This document shows positions 7,593-18,489 of a DNA stretch of 64,000 bases, one piece after another; the stretch's first letter is position 1, and the number at the start of each line of letters is the position of its first letter. Source of the DNA: Pseudomonas sp. LS.1a (GTDB taxonomy: Bacteria > Pseudomonadota > Gammaproteobacteria > Pseudomonadales > Pseudomonadaceae); the NCBI RefSeq assembly GCF_022533585.1, contig NZ_CP092827.1:4628001-4692000 (forward strand), written 5' to 3'. Position numbers and translations under genes: made by a program. A model generated the notes under the pieces. The model was not told the origin of the DNA. It did not search any database and saw nothing but the letters and a program-made list of their open reading frames with translations.

Positions 7593-7695
7593 CGCAAACA
7601 CCCGTCAGATGAACAATGCCCACCAGCTTAGTTGCCCAATCCATGACAAAAAATGCGATGCTCGAACATAGTTTGTTTCTGAAATCGGGCAAATC

Positions 7696-8601
7696 ATGGA
7701 CCGTCTCAACGCCATGCGCGTTTTCGTCACCGTCGTCGACCTGGGCAGCCAGTCGGCGGCGGCGGATCATCTGCAACTGTCCCGACCGGTGGTGTCGCGC
7801 TACCTGGCAGAGCTGGAAGACTGGGTTGGCGCAAGGCTGATGCAGCGCACCACGCGCAAGCTCAGCCTCACCGCAGCCGGCCAGGAAACCCTGCCCCGCT
7901 GCCGGCAACTGCTGGAACTGGCCGGCGACCTGCAGGCCGCGGTGCAGCAGCCGGATGACGCGCCCAAGGGCGCGCTGCGCATCAGTGTCAGCACCTCGTT
8001 CGGCCAGGCACAGCTGGTGGATGCAGTGGCCGCCTACGTCCGGCGCTACCCCGGGGTGAAGGTGGAACTGCAGATGCTCGATCGCACAGTCAACCTGGTG
8101 GACGAGCGCATCGACCTGGCCATCCGCACCAGCAATGACCTGGACCCCAACCTGATCGCCCGGCGTCTGAGCGTGTGCCGCTCGGTGGTATGTGCGGCAC
8201 CGGCCTACCTGCGCGAGCACGGCACGCCGCAACGGGTCGAGGAACTGAGCCGGCACAACTGCCTGACCCATGCCTACTTCGGCCACAGCCTGTGGCATTT
8301 CGAGGTGGCCGGCCAGCAGGTCGCTGTGCCGGTGGCGGGGAACATCAGTGCCAACGAGGCGATGACACTGCAGAAGGCGGCGCTGGCCGGCGCTGGTATC
8401 GCCATGCTGCCGACCTACCAGGCTGCGCAGGCCCTGCGCCGGGGCGAGCTGGTGCGCCTGCTGCCCGAGGCCAGGCCGCGCGAGCTGAACCTGAATGCGG
8501 TGTACACCTCACGCAAGCACATGCCGGCGACCTTGCGCAGCATGCTGGATTTTCTCGTGCAGCGGTTCCAGGACGAACCCGAGTGGGATCGGGACCTGTG
8601 A
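7696..8601 (+). CDS. LysR-family transcriptional regulator
   Basis: A 301-aa LysR protein with an N-terminal winged HTH (residues 1-60, MDRLNAMRVFVTVVDLGSQS ... LSRPVVSRYLAELEDWVG) and a substrate-binding domain resembling the CrgA/DhaR-like subgroup that often regulates a divergent oxidoreductase or hydrolase. The divergent MBL-fold gene is the obvious target. The 103-base spacer contains AACATAGTTTGTT, a possible LysR-type site. Confidence 0.88.
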   Translation: MDRLNAMRVFVTVVDLGSQSAAADHLQLSRPVVSRYLAELEDWVGARLMQRTTRKLSLTAAGQETLPRCRQLLELAGDLQAAVQQPDDAPKGALRISVSTSFGQAQLVDAVAAYVRRYPGVKVELQMLDRTVNLVDERIDLAIRTSNDLDPNLIARRLSVCRSVVCAAPAYLREHGTPQRVEELSRHNCLTHAYFGHSLWHFEVAGQQVAVPVAGNISANEAMTLQKAALAGAGIAMLPTYQAAQALRRGELVRLLPEARPRELNLNAVYTSRKHMPATLRSMLDFLVQRFQDEPEWDRDL

Positions 8602-8623
8602 CGCTCCTACAGGGAGCGCGCTG

Positions 8624-9493
8624 TCACTCCTCGACGCTCATGTATTCCTTGGCCCAGCGGATGTAGTCCTCGGGCTGGGTGTAGGTGTGCGAGAGCTCGG
8701 TGGCGCTGAGGTTTTCCGACTTGTTCTGCTGGCCACGCTGCAGCCGCAGGCAGTCGTAGGTGGCCTTGATCGCGGCAAAGTAGGCTGCGTGACCATCGAC
8801 CACGATGCGCACGCCCAGGCGCGCCAGGCGCTCGTCGTCGCGCAGGTTCGGGTTGCCGTAGGTCACCAGCATCAGCGGCACCGTCAGGTGCTCGGCAATC
8901 TGCTCAAGCTGCTCGAAGTCCTTCACCCCCACCATGCAGATACCGTCGGCTCCGGCCTTCTGGTAACTCTGGGTACGCACGATGATTTCTTCGGTGGTGA
9001 GCACGCCAGCGTTGGTCCTGGCAATGATCGACAGTGACGAATCGACCCGCGCCTCCAGCGCCGCACGGATCTTGCCGACGCCCTCTTCAACCGGGATCAG
9101 GTCGGTGGACTTGCGCCCGAACTGGGCCGGCAGCAGGGTGTCCTCGATGGTCAGCGCAGCCACGCCGGCGCGCTCCAGTTCGATGACCGTGCGCATGACG
9201 TTCAGCGCGTTGCCATAGCCGTGGTCGGCATCAGCCAGCACCGGCAGTTGCGCCACGCGACCAATACGGGTGGCCTGCTCGACGAACTCGCTGAGGGTAA
9301 TCAGGGCGAAATCCGGTGCGGCCAGTACCTGCAACGAAGCGACGGAACCACCGAGGATGCCGACCTCGAAGCCCAGGTCTGCGGCAATGCGTGCCGACAT
9401 CGGGTCGAACACCGATGCGGTGTGATAACAGGAACCTGAAGCGAGCAGCTCGCGGAAGGCAAAACGCAGATCTTGATGGGAAGCCTTGGGCAT
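8624..9493 (-). CDS. Oxaloacetate decarboxylase of the isocitrate lyase/PEP mutase superfamily
   Basis: A 289-aa TIM-barrel enzyme close in length and motif to P. aeruginosa PA4872, which decarboxylates oxaloacetate to pyruvate. Visible motifs are [10 protein letters not shown] (Mg2+ binding loop) and [15 protein letters not shown]; the KKCGH cysteine motif of isocitrate lyases and methylisocitrate lyases is absent, as in PA4872. Start at 9493 follows a GGAGTGATC ribosome site; the open frame continues 54 codons upstream but looks non-coding. The upstream region contains an NtrC-consensus palindrome. Confidence 0.82.
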   Translation of the reverse strand: MPKASHQDLRFAFRELLASGSCYHTASVFDPMSARIAADLGFEVGILGGSVASLQVLAAPDFALITLSEFVEQATRIGRVAQLPVLADADHGYGNALNVMRTVIELERAGVAALTIEDTLLPAQFGRKSTDLIPVEEGVGKIRAALEARVDSSLSIIARTNAGVLTTEEIIVRTQSYQKAGADGICMVGVKDFEQLEQIAEHLTVPLMLVTYGNPNLRDDERLARLGVRIVVDGHAAYFAAIKATYDCLRLQRGQQNKSENLSATELSHTYTQPEDYIRWAKEYMSVEE

Positions 9494-9660
9494 GATCACT
9501 CCGCAAAATAAGTTGAAATTCGAACGGTAACTACCGACCCCTGTAATCGGGTCTACCTGGGCTGTTCCAACCGTCGCCATCTGGGCGGTCATGCTCGACA
9601 TGCAGGCAGAGGAATAAAAGGTGTGGGAGACAGCGGCGCGAAAACCCTGCGGCATAATGC

Positions 9661-9677
9661 TGCACCAAGCTGGTGCA
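9661..9677. promoter_or_regulatory. NtrC-type binding palindrome
   Basis: TGCACCAAGCTGGTGCA is a perfect 7-bp inverted repeat with a 3-base centre, identical to the enterobacterial NtrC consensus TGCACYA-N3-TGGTGCA. It lies 168 bases upstream of the oxaloacetate decarboxylase-family gene and 257 bases before the MFS start, in a 440-base gap. No convincing sigma-54 TGGCAC-N5-TTGC promoter was found on either side. Confidence 0.5.
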
Positions 9678-9815
9678 GGCCGCGGTTTTCAGCCTCTGTG
9701 GCATACCAACGATATCACGCAGCCATGCCGCACTGGATGAATGCGCCAATGCCGATCTTGCATAGGGGATGCAGATAGTACATAGGAAGCTACCTAACTC
9801 AGGTTACAATCCAAG

Positions 9816-9907
9816 GGCCCTTTCGCGGGTAAACCCGCTCCCACAGGTACGGCGTTGCCCTCAGGAACAGCGACATACCTGTGGGAGCGGGTTCACCCGC
9901 GAAGAGG
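9816..9907. repeat. REP pair (type I)
   Basis: Inverted REP units ending 26 bases before the GTG start of the DHA2 exporter. A REP in a 5' leader is less common than one between gene ends. Confidence 0.9.
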
Positions 9908-9933
9908 CTGCCAAAGACAAACAAGGTATCCCC

Positions 9934-11385
9934 GTGACCGCCGCCCTGCCCCCCACCACTCTGCGCAACGTGCTCACCGCCCTGATGCTGGCCATCTTCC
10001 TCGGCGCCCTGGACCAGACCATCGTCGCCGTCTCGCTGCCGGCGATCTCGGCGCAGTTCAACGATGTCGGCCTGCTGGCCTGGGTCATCTCCGGCTACAT
10101 GGTGGCGATGACCGTGGCCGTGCCGATCTACGGCAAGTTGGGTGATCTGTATGGGCGGCGCCGGATGATCCTCACCGGCATCAGCCTGTTCACCCTGGCC
10201 TCGATCGCCTGCGCCCTGGCCCAGGACATGCAGCAACTGGTGCTGGCCCGGGTACTGCAGGGCATTGGCGCAGGCGGCATGGTCTCGGTGAGCCAGGCGA
10301 TCATCGGCGACTTCGTGCCCCCGCGAGAACGCGGCCGCTACCAGGGCTACTTCAGCAGCATGTACGCGGTGGCCAGCGTCGCCGGGCCGGTGCTGGGCGG
10401 CTGGCTGACCGAATACCTGTCCTGGCGCGGGGTGTTCTGGATCAACCTGCCGCTGGGGCTGGTTGCACTGTGGGCGATCCGCCGCGCCCTCGGCGGCATG
10501 CCGGCACAGCGCCGCAAGGCGCAGGTGGACTACCTCGGCGCCATGCTGCTGATCCTTGGCCTGGGTAGCCTGTTGCTGGGCATTACCCTGGTTGGCCAGG
10601 GCCACGCCTGGGCCGACCCACCCGTGCTGGCCCTGTTCGCCTGCGCCGCGCTGGGCCTGGTGCTGTTCATCGCCCATGAACGCCGCTGCCCGGAGCCACT
10701 GCTGCCGCTCGGCCTGTTCGGCAACCGAGTGGCGGTGCTGTGCTGGGGCGTGATCTTCTTCGCCAGCTTCCAGTCGATCTCTCTGACCATGCTCATGCCG
10801 TTGCGCTACCAGGGCATCACCGGCGCCGGTGCCGACAGCGCGGCCCTGCACCTTCTGCCGCTAGTGATGGGGCTGCCCATGGGTGCCTTCACCGGCGGGC
10901 GCATGACCAGCCTGACCGGGCGCTACAAGCCGCAGATCCTGGCCGGCGCGCTGCTGATGCCGCTGGCCATTTTCGCCATGGCACTGACCCCGCCACAGTC
11001 GGCCTTGCCCAGTGCGCTGTTCATGTTGCTGACCGGCATCGCCTGCGGGCTGCAGTTCCCGACCTCGCTGGTAGGTACGCAAAGCGCGGTGGACAGCAAG
11101 GACATCGGCGTGGCCACCAGCACCACCAACCTGTTCCGCTCGCTGGGCGGGGCCATGGGGGTGGCGTGCATGTCCAGCCTGCTGCTGGCGCTGCTGCACC
11201 AGGGCGGGTTCGAGTCGCTGGGTAATCCGTTGCTGGGGAGCCTGAAGGCCGGCGAAGTGGACCTGGTGACACAGGGGCGGTTGCTGGAGACTTTCCGGCA
11301 ATTGTTGATGGGGAGTGCCGGGGTAGCTGTGCTGGGACTGTTTGCAGCGTTTGCATTGCCCGACCGGCAACTGCGCGGACGCTGA
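9934..11385 (+). CDS. DHA2-family drug:H+ antiporter (MFS, 14 TM)
   Basis: A 483-aa inner-membrane exporter. LDQTIVAVSLPAI (residues 26-38) is the TM1 motif D of DHA2 exporters, and GKLGDLYGRRR (about 67-77) is the MFS motif A between TM2 and TM3. Length and hydrophobic pattern fit 14 helices. The GTG at 9934 with AAGG upstream is chosen because the longer frame from 9769 translates through the REP pair (ALSRVNPLPQV), a REP artefact. Probably exports toxic organic compounds. Its location beside ttgR suggests, but does not prove, co-involvement in solvent or antibiotic tolerance. Confidence 0.88.
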   Translation: MTAALPPTTLRNVLTALMLAIFLGALDQTIVAVSLPAISAQFNDVGLLAWVISGYMVAMTVAVPIYGKLGDLYGRRRMILTGISLFTLASIACALAQDMQQLVLARVLQGIGAGGMVSVSQAIIGDFVPPRERGRYQGYFSSMYAVASVAGPVLGGWLTEYLSWRGVFWINLPLGLVALWAIRRALGGMPAQRRKAQVDYLGAMLLILGLGSLLLGITLVGQGHAWADPPVLALFACAALGLVLFIAHERRCPEPLLPLGLFGNRVAVLCWGVIFFASFQSISLTMLMPLRYQGITGAGADSAALHLLPLVMGLPMGAFTGGRMTSLTGRYKPQILAGALLMPLAIFAMALTPPQSALPSALFMLLTGIACGLQFPTSLVGTQSAVDSKDIGVATSTTNLFRSLGGAMGVACMSSLLLALLHQGGFESLGNPLLGSLKAGEVDLVTQGRLLETFRQLLMGSAGVAVLGLFAAFALPDRQLRGR

Positions 11386-11444
11386 AGGCGGCCGTACTCT
11401 TGTGGGGGCTGCTGCCTTGCTGCAAACCTGCATCTTGTGCGATC

Positions 11445-11532
11445 CCTGTGGGAGCGGGTTCACCCGCGAAGAAGGCTGCGCGGTGAATGGCACCGGCTTC
11501 GCCGGTGTTCGCGGGTAAACCCGCTCCCACAG
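11445..11532. repeat. REP pair in outward orientation
   Basis: Here the CCTGTGGGAGCGGG unit comes first and the CCCGCTCCCACAG unit last, opposite to most pairs in the window. The linker has its own GGCACCGGC ... GCCGGTG repeat. Lies between the convergent exporter and ttgR genes. Confidence 0.88.
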
Positions 11533-11637
11533 AGATCTCGGCGCGTCGGCAGAACCTGCACGGCTGAGCAATCCGAAAAGCATTAATCGCCCCTTAACAC
11601 AAAGGGGTAACACTCCCTCACAATCCTTCACAAAGAG

Positions 11638-12270
11638 TCATTTGCGCAGAGCCGGGCTCAAGCGCAGCATATCCAGCCCGGTGTCGACCCATTTTTCGAC
11701 ATCCTTCAACAGATCGACACTGTCAGGCAGCAACAGCCAGCGCCCGATCAGGCCATCGACATAGGCGAACATGGCCACCGCTGCGCGCTCGACATCCAGC
11801 TCGCCTGGCAACTGGCCCCGGCGCGCGGCATTGGCCAACGCCAGGGTGATGCCCTTGTGGCAATCCAGCACCGCCCCCTGGCGCTGCTGGCGAATTTCAC
11901 ACATGTCATCGGTGAACTCGCACTTGTGATGCAGGATTTCATTGATACGCCGGGTTCGGGCATCGAGCACCAACTCGTTGAACACTTGCAGCAACAACTT
12001 GCGCATGCAGCCAAGCGGGTCCACTTCGTCCTCGCTTTCGCTCGCCCGCGCCAGGTGGTCATGGGTTTCATGCAGGCTGTCGAGCAGCGCCTGCACCAAC
12101 TCGGCCTTGTTGTTGAAGTGCCAGTAGATAGCCCCCCGCGTCACACCCGCCAGTTCGGCGATGTCGGCCAGGGTGGTTCGCGCAACCCCGCGCTTGTAGA
12201 AGGCCTTTTCCGCCGCCTCGATGATCTGGGCGCGGGTTTCCTGGGCTTCTTCTTTGGTTCGACGGACCAT
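11638..12270 (-). CDS. ttgR: TetR-family repressor TtgR
   Basis: A 210-aa repressor. The TetR HTH is at residues 33-52 ([14 protein letters not shown] ...), and the C-terminal ligand pocket binds antibiotics, flavonoids and solvents in the known TtgR. The N-terminus [28 protein letters not shown] matches TtgR/ArpR, and AcrR more distantly. It is divergent from ttgABC with the known-type operator between them, so it represses the pump operon and itself until an effector binds. Confidence 0.95.
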   Translation of the reverse strand: MVRRTKEEAQETRAQIIEAAEKAFYKRGVARTTLADIAELAGVTRGAIYWHFNNKAELVQALLDSLHETHDHLARASESEDEVDPLGCMRKLLLQVFNELVLDARTRRINEILHHKCEFTDDMCEIRQQRQGAVLDCHKGITLALANAARRGQLPGELDVERAAVAMFAYVDGLIGRWLLLPDSVDLLKDVEKWVDTGLDMLRLSPALRK

Positions 12271-12391
12271 GGCAGTACAAACCTCATCTGCCCCGAACGC
12301 GCAGCGCGTGCGGGGAACACTCCGGGGGCACCTCTGCAGGGTGCCTCGCGGATGAGCTAATCAAGGACTGTGGCAGTACCCGAGTACAACC

Positions 12392-12434
12392 CAGCGGTAT
12401 TTACAAACAACCATGAATGTAAGTATATTCCTTA
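12392..12434. promoter_or_regulatory. TtgR operator in the ttgR-ttgA divergent promoter
   Basis: CAGCGGTATTTACAAACAAC followed by CATGAATGTAAGTATATTCC matches, nearly base for base as remembered, the TtgR operator of P. putida DOT-T1E. The inverted half-sites TATTTACA and TGTAAGTA are visible. It sits 94 bases before ttgA and overlaps the expected divergent promoters. Confidence 0.85.
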
Positions 12435-12528
12435 GCAAGCTATTTATCCACCGGATAGCAATTTTTCCAGATCAAGACTCTTCCACTACTCTTGAGCGTC
12501 TCCCAGCTCCAGCGACCCGAGGATCCTC

Positions 12529-13683
12529 ATGCAATTCAAGCCAGCCGTTACCGCTCTGGTTTCCGCCGTCGCCCTGGCCACCCTGCTCAGTGGCTGTAAG
12601 AAAGAAGAAGCAGCGCCAGCGGCGCAGGCTCCTCAGGTCGGCGTCGTGACCATTCAGCCCCAAGCCTTCACCCTGACCTCGGAATTGCCGGGGCGTACCA
12701 GTGCCTACCGCGTCGCCGAAGTGCGCCCGCAGGTCAACGGCATCATCCTCAAGCGCCTGTTCAAGGAAGGCAGTGAGGTCAAGGAAGGCCAGCAGCTGTA
12801 CCAGATCGACCCTGCCGTGTACGAAGCCAACCTGGCCAATGCCCAGGCCAACCTGCAGGCCACCCGCTCGCTGGCCGAGCGCTACAAGCAGCTGATCGAC
12901 GAACAGGCTGTCTCCAAGCAGGAATACGACGACGCCAATGCCAAACGATTGCAGGCCGAGGCTTCGCTCAAGAGCGCGCAGATCGACCTGCGCTACACCA
13001 AGGTCCTGGCACCGATCAGCGGCCGTATCGGCCGTTCTTCGTTCACCGAAGGTGCACTGGTGAGCAATGGCCAGGCCAACGCCATGGCCACCATCCAGCA
13101 ACTCGACCCGATCTACGTCGACGTCACCCAGTCCACCGCCGAGCTGCTCAAGCTGCGCCGTGACCTGGAAAGCGGCCAGCTGCAGAAGGCCGGCGACAAC
13201 GCCGCCTCGGTGCAGCTGGTGCTGGAAGACGGCAGCCTGTTCAAGCAGGAAGGCCGCCTGGAGTTCTCCGAAGTCGCGGTCGACGAGACCACGGGCTCGG
13301 TCACCCTGCGCGCCCTGTTCCCCAACCCCGATCACACCCTGCTGCCAGGCATGTTCGTGCATGCACGGCTCAAGGCCGGGGTCAACGCCAACGCCATCCT
13401 GGCCCCGCAACAGGGCGTGACCCGCGACCTGAAAGGCGCGCCGACCGCGCTGGTGGTCAACCAGGAGAACAAGGTCGAACTGCGCCAGCTCAAGGCCAAC
13501 CGTACCCTGGGCAGCGACTGGCTGATCGAGGAAGGCCTGAACCCGGGCGACCGCCTGATCACCGAAGGGCTGCAGTACGTGCGCCCGGGCGTCGAGGTCA
13601 AGGTCAGCGAAGCCACCAACGTCAAGAAGCCGGCCAGCCCTGTTCAGGCCAATGCGGCGAAAGCAGACGCCAAAGCGGAGTAA
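12529..13683 (+). CDS. ttgA: RND efflux periplasmic adaptor lipoprotein TtgA
   Basis: A 384-aa membrane-fusion protein. Lipobox LLSGC puts the lipidated cysteine at residue 23. Beta-barrel, lipoyl and alpha-hairpin segments follow the AcrA/MexA order (EVRPQVNGIILKRLFKEGSEVKEGQQLYQIDP). It bridges TtgB in the inner membrane and TtgC in the outer membrane. GAGG lies 6 bases before the ATG, and ttgB starts 3 bases after the stop, so the three genes are co-transcribed. Confidence 0.95.
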   Translation: MQFKPAVTALVSAVALATLLSGCKKEEAAPAAQAPQVGVVTIQPQAFTLTSELPGRTSAYRVAEVRPQVNGIILKRLFKEGSEVKEGQQLYQIDPAVYEANLANAQANLQATRSLAERYKQLIDEQAVSKQEYDDANAKRLQAEASLKSAQIDLRYTKVLAPISGRIGRSSFTEGALVSNGQANAMATIQQLDPIYVDVTQSTAELLKLRRDLESGQLQKAGDNAASVQLVLEDGSLFKQEGRLEFSEVAVDETTGSVTLRALFPNPDHTLLPGMFVHARLKAGVNANAILAPQQGVTRDLKGAPTALVVNQENKVELRQLKANRTLGSDWLIEEGLNPGDRLITEGLQYVRPGVEVKVSEATNVKKPASPVQANAAKADAKAE

Positions 13684-13686
13684 ACC

Positions 13687-16600
13687 ATGTCGAAGTTCTT
13701 TATCGATCGCCCGATCTTCGCCTGGGTGATCGCCCTGGTGATCATGCTGGTCGGCGCCTTGTCGATCCTGAAGCTGCCGATCAACCAGTACCCGAGCATC
13801 GCGCCGCCGGCCATCGCCATCGCCGTGACCTACCCGGGCGCCTCGGCGCAAACCGTGCAGGACACCGTGGTACAGGTAATCGAGCAGCAGCTCAACGGTA
13901 TCGACAACCTGCGTTATGTGTCGTCGGAAAGTAACTCCGACGGCAGCATGACCATTACCGCCACCTTCGAGCAGGGCACCAACCCCGACACCGCGCAGGT
14001 GCAGGTGCAGAACAAGCTGAACCTGGCCACCCCGCTGCTGCCGCAGGAAGTGCAGCAACAAGGTATCCGCGTCACCAAGGCAGTGAAGAACTTCCTGCTG
14101 GTGATCGGCCTGGTGTCCGAAGACGGCAGCATGACCAAGGACGACCTGGCCAACTACATCGTCTCCAACATGCAGGACCCGATCTCGCGGACTGCCGGTG
14201 TGGGTGACTTCCAGGTGTTCGGTGCACAGTACGCCATGCGTATCTGGCTCGATCCGGCCAAGCTGAACAAGTTCCAGCTGACCCCGGTCGACGTCAAGAC
14301 CGCCGTGGCCGCGCAGAACGTGCAGGTGTCCTCTGGCCAGCTCGGCGGCCTGCCGGCCATGCCGGGTACCCAGCTGAACGCCACCATCATCGGCAAGACC
14401 CGCCTGCAGACTGCCGAGCAGTTCGAGAAGATCCTGCTCAAGGTCAACAGCGACGGTTCGCAGGTGCGTCTGGGTGATGTCGCCCAGGTTGGCCTGGGTG
14501 GTGAAAACTACGCCGTCAGCGCACAGTTCAACGGCAAGCCGGCTTCCGGCCTGGCTGTAAAACTGGCCACCGGCGCCAACGCCCTGGACACCGCCAAGGC
14601 CCTGCGCCAGACCATCGCCGACCTGGAACCGTTCTTCCCGCCAGGGGTGAAAGCGGTATTCCCGTATGACACCACTCCGGTGGTCACCGAATCGATCAGC
14701 GGCGTGATCCACACCCTGATCGAAGCCGTGGTCCTGGTGTTCCTGGTGATGTACCTGTTCCTGCAGAACTTCCGCGCCACCATCATCACCACCATGACCG
14801 TACCGGTGGTGTTGCTGGGTACCTTCGGCATCCTTGCCGCTGCCGGCTTCAGCATCAACACCCTGACCATGTTCGCCATGGTCCTGGCCATCGGCTTGCT
14901 GGTGGACGACGCCATCGTCGTGGTGGAGAACGTCGAGCGGGTGATGTCCGAGGAAGGCTTGCCGCCCAAGGAAGCGACCAAGCGCTCGATGGAGCAGATC
15001 CAGGGTGCCCTGGTGGGTATCGCCCTGGTGCTGTCGGCGGTACTGCTGCCCATGGCGTTCTTCGGCGGCTCCACAGGTGTGATCTACCGGCAGTTCTCCA
15101 TCACCATCGTCTCGGCCATGGGCCTGTCGGTACTGGTGGCGCTGATCTTCACCCCGGCCCTGTGCGCCACCATGCTCAAGCCGCTGAAGAAGGGCGAGCA
15201 CCATGTGGCCAAGCGCGGCTTCTTTGGCTGGTTCAACCGCAACTTCGACCGCAGCGTTACCGGCTACGAGCGCAGCGTGGGCACCATCCTGCGCAACAAG
15301 GCTCCGTTCCTGCTGGCCTACGCGCTGATCGTGGTCGGCATGATCTGGCTGTTCGCCCGCATCCCGACCGCGTTCCTGCCGGAAGAGGACCAGGGCGTAC
15401 TGTTCGCCCAGGTACAGACCCCGGCCGGCTCCAGTGCCGAGCGCACCCAGGTGGTGGTCGACCAGATGCGTGAGTACCTGCTCAGCGAAGAGGCCGACAC
15501 CGTGGCTTCGGTGTTCACCGTCAACGGCTTCAACTTTGCCGGCCGCGGCCAGAGCTCGGGTATGGCATTCATCATGCTCAAGCCGTGGGATGAACGCTCC
15601 AAGGAAAACAGCGTGTTCGCCCTTGCCCAGCGCGCCCAGCAGCACTTCTTCACCTTCCGCGATGCAATGGTGTTCGCCTTTGCCCCGCCTGCGGTGCTGG
15701 AACTGGGTAACGCCACCGGCTTCGACGTGTTCCTGCAGGACCGCGGTGGTGTCGGCCATACCAAGCTGATGGAGGCACGCAACCAGTTCCTGGCCAAGGC
15801 CGCGCAGAGCAAGATCCTGAGCGCCGTGCGCCCGAACGGTCTGAACGATGAGCCGCAGTACCAGCTGACCATCGATGACGAACGTGCCAGCGCCCTGGGC
15901 GTGACCATCGCCGACATCAACAACACCCTGTCGATTGCCCTGGGTGCCAGCTACGTCAACGACTTCATCGACCGTGGCCGGGTCAAGAAGGTGTACATCC
16001 AGGGCGAACCGAACGCGCGGATGAGTCCGGAAGACCTGCAGAAGTGGTACGTGCGCAATGGCGCCGGCGAAATGGTGCCGTTCTCCTCCTTCGCCAAGGG
16101 CGAATGGACCTACGGCTCGCCGAAGCTGTCGCGTTACAACGGCGTCGAGGCAATGGAAATCCTCGGTGCACCGGCCCCGGGCTACAGTACCGGTGAAGCC
16201 ATGGCCGAAGTCGAGCGCATTGCTGGCGAACTGCCAAGCGGCATCGGCTTCTCCTGGACCGGCATGTCCTACGAGGAAAAACTCTCCGGCTCGCAGATGC
16301 CGGCGCTGTTCGCCCTCTCGGTACTGTTCGTGTTCCTGTGCCTGGCAGCCCTGTACGAAAGCTGGTCGATCCCGATCGCCGTGGTGCTGGTAGTACCGCT
16401 GGGTATCATCGGTGCCCTGATCGCCACCAGCCTGCGCGGGTTGTCCAACGACGTGTACTTCCTGGTCGGCCTGTTGACCACCATCGGCCTGGCGGCGAAA
16501 AACGCCATTCTGATCGTCGAGTTCGCCAAGGAACTGCACGAGCAGGGCCGCAGCCTGTACGACGCGGCGATCGAGGCGTGCCGCATGCGTCTGCGCCCGA

Positions 16601-16839
16601 TCATCATGACCTCGCTGGCGTTCATCCTCGGCGTGGTACCGTTGACCATCGCCAGTGGCGCCGGCGCCGGCAGCCAGCACGCCATCGGCACTGGCGTGAT
16701 CGGCGGCATGATCAGTGCGACCGTGCTGGCTATCTTCTGGGTACCGCTGTTCTTCGTCGCAGTGTCGTCGCTGTTCGGCAGCAAAGAGCCGGAAAAAGAC
16801 GCCACCCCTGAAACTCCACGTTATGAGGCTGGGCAATGA
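13687..16839 (+). CDS. ttgB: RND efflux transporter TtgB (AcrB/MexB type)
   Basis: A 1050-aa HAE1-family proton antiporter that expels antibiotics, toluene and other solvents from the periplasm and inner membrane. It starts with the family signature [20 protein letters not shown]. The proton-relay aspartates lie in [17 protein letters not shown], followed by [10 protein letters not shown]; the second half repeats the fold ([21 protein letters not shown]). Length is normal. It overlaps ttgC by 4 bases (ATGA). Confidence 0.96.
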   Translation: MSKFFIDRPIFAWVIALVIMLVGALSILKLPINQYPSIAPPAIAIAVTYPGASAQTVQDTVVQVIEQQLNGIDNLRYVSSESNSDGSMTITATFEQGTNPDTAQVQVQNKLNLATPLLPQEVQQQGIRVTKAVKNFLLVIGLVSEDGSMTKDDLANYIVSNMQDPISRTAGVGDFQVFGAQYAMRIWLDPAKLNKFQLTPVDVKTAVAAQNVQVSSGQLGGLPAMPGTQLNATIIGKTRLQTAEQFEKILLKVNSDGSQVRLGDVAQVGLGGENYAVSAQFNGKPASGLAVKLATGANALDTAKALRQTIADLEPFFPPGVKAVFPYDTTPVVTESISGVIHTLIEAVVLVFLVMYLFLQNFRATIITTMTVPVVLLGTFGILAAAGFSINTLTMFAMVLAIGLLVDDAIVVVENVERVMSEEGLPPKEATKRSMEQIQGALVGIALVLSAVLLPMAFFGGSTGVIYRQFSITIVSAMGLSVLVALIFTPALCATMLKPLKKGEHHVAKRGFFGWFNRNFDRSVTGYERSVGTILRNKAPFLLAYALIVVGMIWLFARIPTAFLPEEDQGVLFAQVQTPAGSSAERTQVVVDQMREYLLSEEADTVASVFTVNGFNFAGRGQSSGMAFIMLKPWDERSKENSVFALAQRAQQHFFTFRDAMVFAFAPPAVLELGNATGFDVFLQDRGGVGHTKLMEARNQFLAKAAQSKILSAVRPNGLNDEPQYQLTIDDERASALGVTIADINNTLSIALGASYVNDFIDRGRVKKVYIQGEPNARMSPEDLQKWYVRNGAGEMVPFSSFAKGEWTYGSPKLSRYNGVEAMEILGAPAPGYSTGEAMAEVERIAGELPSGIGFSWTGMSYEEKLSGSQMPALFALSVLFVFLCLAALYESWSIPIAVVLVVPLGIIGALIATSLRGLSNDVYFLVGLLTTIGLAAKNAILIVEFAKELHEQGRSLYDAAIEACRMRLRPIIMTSLAFILGVVPLTIASGAGAGSQHAIGTGVIGGMISATVLAIFWVPLFFVAVSSLFGSKEPEKDATPETPRYEAGQ

Positions 16840-18293
16840 CCAAGTCTTTGTTGTCCCTGGCGGTAACCGCTTTCATTCTTGGCGGCTGCTCGCTGATCCC
16901 CGACTACCAGACCCCGGAATCGCCGGTGGCTGAGCAGTGGCCGCAAGGCCCTGCGTACTCGCCGACGCAATCGGCGGAGGTTGCCGCCGCCGAACAGGGC
17001 TGGCGCCAGTTCTTCCATGACCCGGCACTGCAGCAGCTGATCCAGACCGCGCTGGTCAACAACCGCGACCTGCGCGTCGCCGCGTTGAACATCGACGCCT
17101 ACCGTGCGCAGTACCGTATCCAGCGTGCCGACCTGTTCCCGGCGGTTTCGGCCACCGGCAGTGGCAGCCGCCAACGCGTACCGGCAAACATGTCGCAGAC
17201 GGGCGAAGCAGGTATCACCAGCCAGTACTCGGCCACTCTGGGCGTCAGCGCCTATGAGCTGGACCTGTTCGGCCGTGTACGCAGCCTGACCGAGCAGGCC
17301 CTGGAAACCTACCTGTCCAGCGAGCAGGCGCGTCGCTCCACGCAGATCAGCCTGGTAGCCAGCGTGGCTAACGCCTACTACACCTGGCAGGCCGACCAGG
17401 CGCTGTTCAAGCTGACCGAAGAAACGCTGAAGACCTACGAGGAAAGCTACAACCTCACCCGTCGCAGCAACGAAGTCGGCGTAGCCTCGGCACTCGACGT
17501 CAGCCAGGCGCGTACCGCCGTGGAAGGCGCCCGGGTCAAGTACTCGCAGTACCAGCGCCTGGTCGCCCAGGACGTCAACAGCCTGACCGTGCTGCTGGGC
17601 ACCGGCATTCCCGCCGACCTGGCCAAGCCACTGGAGCTCAATGCCGACCAGCTGGCCGAAGTACCGGCCGGCCTGCCGTCGGACATCCTCCAGCGTCGTC
17701 CGGACATCCAGGAAGCCGAGCACCTGCTCAAGGCCGCCAATGCCAACATTGGCGCGGCCCGCGCAGCGTTCTTCCCGAGCATCAGCCTGACCGCCAATGC
17801 CGGCAGCCTGAGCCCCGACATGGGCCACCTGTTCTCGGGCGGCCAGGGTACCTGGCTGTTCCAGCCGCAGATCAATCTGCCGATCTTCAACGCCGGCAGC
17901 CTGAAGGCCAGCCTGGACTACTCGAAGATCCAGAAGGACATCAACGTCGCCAAGTACGAAAAGACCATCCAGACCGCCTTCCAGGAAGTCTCCGATGGCC
18001 TGGCGGCGCGCAAGACCTTCGAAGAGCAGCTGCAGGCACAACGCGACCTGGTGCAGGCGAACCAGGATTACTACCGCCTGGCCGAACGCCGCTATCGCAT
18101 CGGTATCGACAGCAACCTGACCTTCCTCGACGCCCAACGCAACCTGTTCAGCGCCCAGCAGGCGCTGATCGGCGACCGCCTGTCGCAGCTGACCAGCGAG
18201 GTCAACCTGTACAAGGCGCTTGGCGGTGGCTGGTACGAGCAGACCGGGCAGGGCAACAACCAGCAGGCAGCGGTGGAAGCACCGAAGAGCTGA
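16836..18293 (+). CDS. ttgC: RND efflux outer-membrane factor TtgC (OprM/TolC type)
   Basis: A 485-aa NodT-family outer-membrane channel lipoprotein with lipobox LGGC (cysteine 18). Two OEP repeats are visible, with [17 protein letters not shown] in the first and the family signature [19 protein letters not shown] near the middle. It completes the TtgABC tripartite pump. Start overlaps the end of ttgB, indicating translational coupling, and a strong terminator follows the stop. Confidence 0.95.
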   Translation: MTKSLLSLAVTAFILGGCSLIPDYQTPESPVAEQWPQGPAYSPTQSAEVAAAEQGWRQFFHDPALQQLIQTALVNNRDLRVAALNIDAYRAQYRIQRADLFPAVSATGSGSRQRVPANMSQTGEAGITSQYSATLGVSAYELDLFGRVRSLTEQALETYLSSEQARRSTQISLVASVANAYYTWQADQALFKLTEETLKTYEESYNLTRRSNEVGVASALDVSQARTAVEGARVKYSQYQRLVAQDVNSLTVLLGTGIPADLAKPLELNADQLAEVPAGLPSDILQRRPDIQEAEHLLKAANANIGAARAAFFPSISLTANAGSLSPDMGHLFSGGQGTWLFQPQINLPIFNAGSLKASLDYSKIQKDINVAKYEKTIQTAFQEVSDGLAARKTFEEQLQAQRDLVQANQDYYRLAERRYRIGIDSNLTFLDAQRNLFSAQQALIGDRLSQLTSEVNLYKALGGGWYEQTGQGNNQQAAVEAPKS

Positions 18294-18313
18294 TCAGCCC
18301 TGTTACAGCAAAG

Positions 18314-18340
18314 AGCCCACCTTTAACGGTGGGCTTTTTG
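18314..18340 (+). terminator. Rho-independent terminator of ttgABC
   Basis: AGCCCACC and GGTGGGCT pair (18314-18321 with 18328-18335) around TTTAAC and are followed by TTTTTG, 21 bases after the ttgC stop. Confidence 0.92.
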
Positions 18341-18359
18341 TTTGTCGGTTGCCTGTACA

Positions 18360-18454
18360 GGCCTCTTCGCGGGTAAACCAGCTCCCACAGGGTTTTGCAC
18401 GAATTCTGAAGGCAGTGCAGTACCTGTGGGAGCGGGTTTACCCGCGAAGAGGCC
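18360..18454. repeat. REP pair (type I, one unit degenerate)
   Basis: Follows the ttgABC terminator. The left unit reads GGTAAACCAGCTCCC instead of AACCCGCTCCC, so its stem is imperfect. Part of the 363-base gap before the porin gene. Confidence 0.88.
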
Positions 18455-18489
18455 AGTACAGGAAAACAATTAACCAACCGGAACATTCC

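Noticed and set aside
9494..9660. Sigma-54 promoter beside the NtrC-type palindrome
   Set aside because: No TGGCAC-N5-TTGC pair on either strand; nearest candidates lack the -12 GC.
9769..9933. N-terminal extension of the DHA2 exporter from 9769
   Set aside because: The added residues (ALSRVNPLPQV and onwards) are a translated REP pair; the GTG at 9934 has the family's normal N-terminus.
12472..16836. A 1454-codon open frame on the minus strand through ttgA-ttgB
   Set aside because: It is the exact antisense of two clear RND pump genes in high-GC DNA, is His/Gln/Gly-rich and has no family resemblance.
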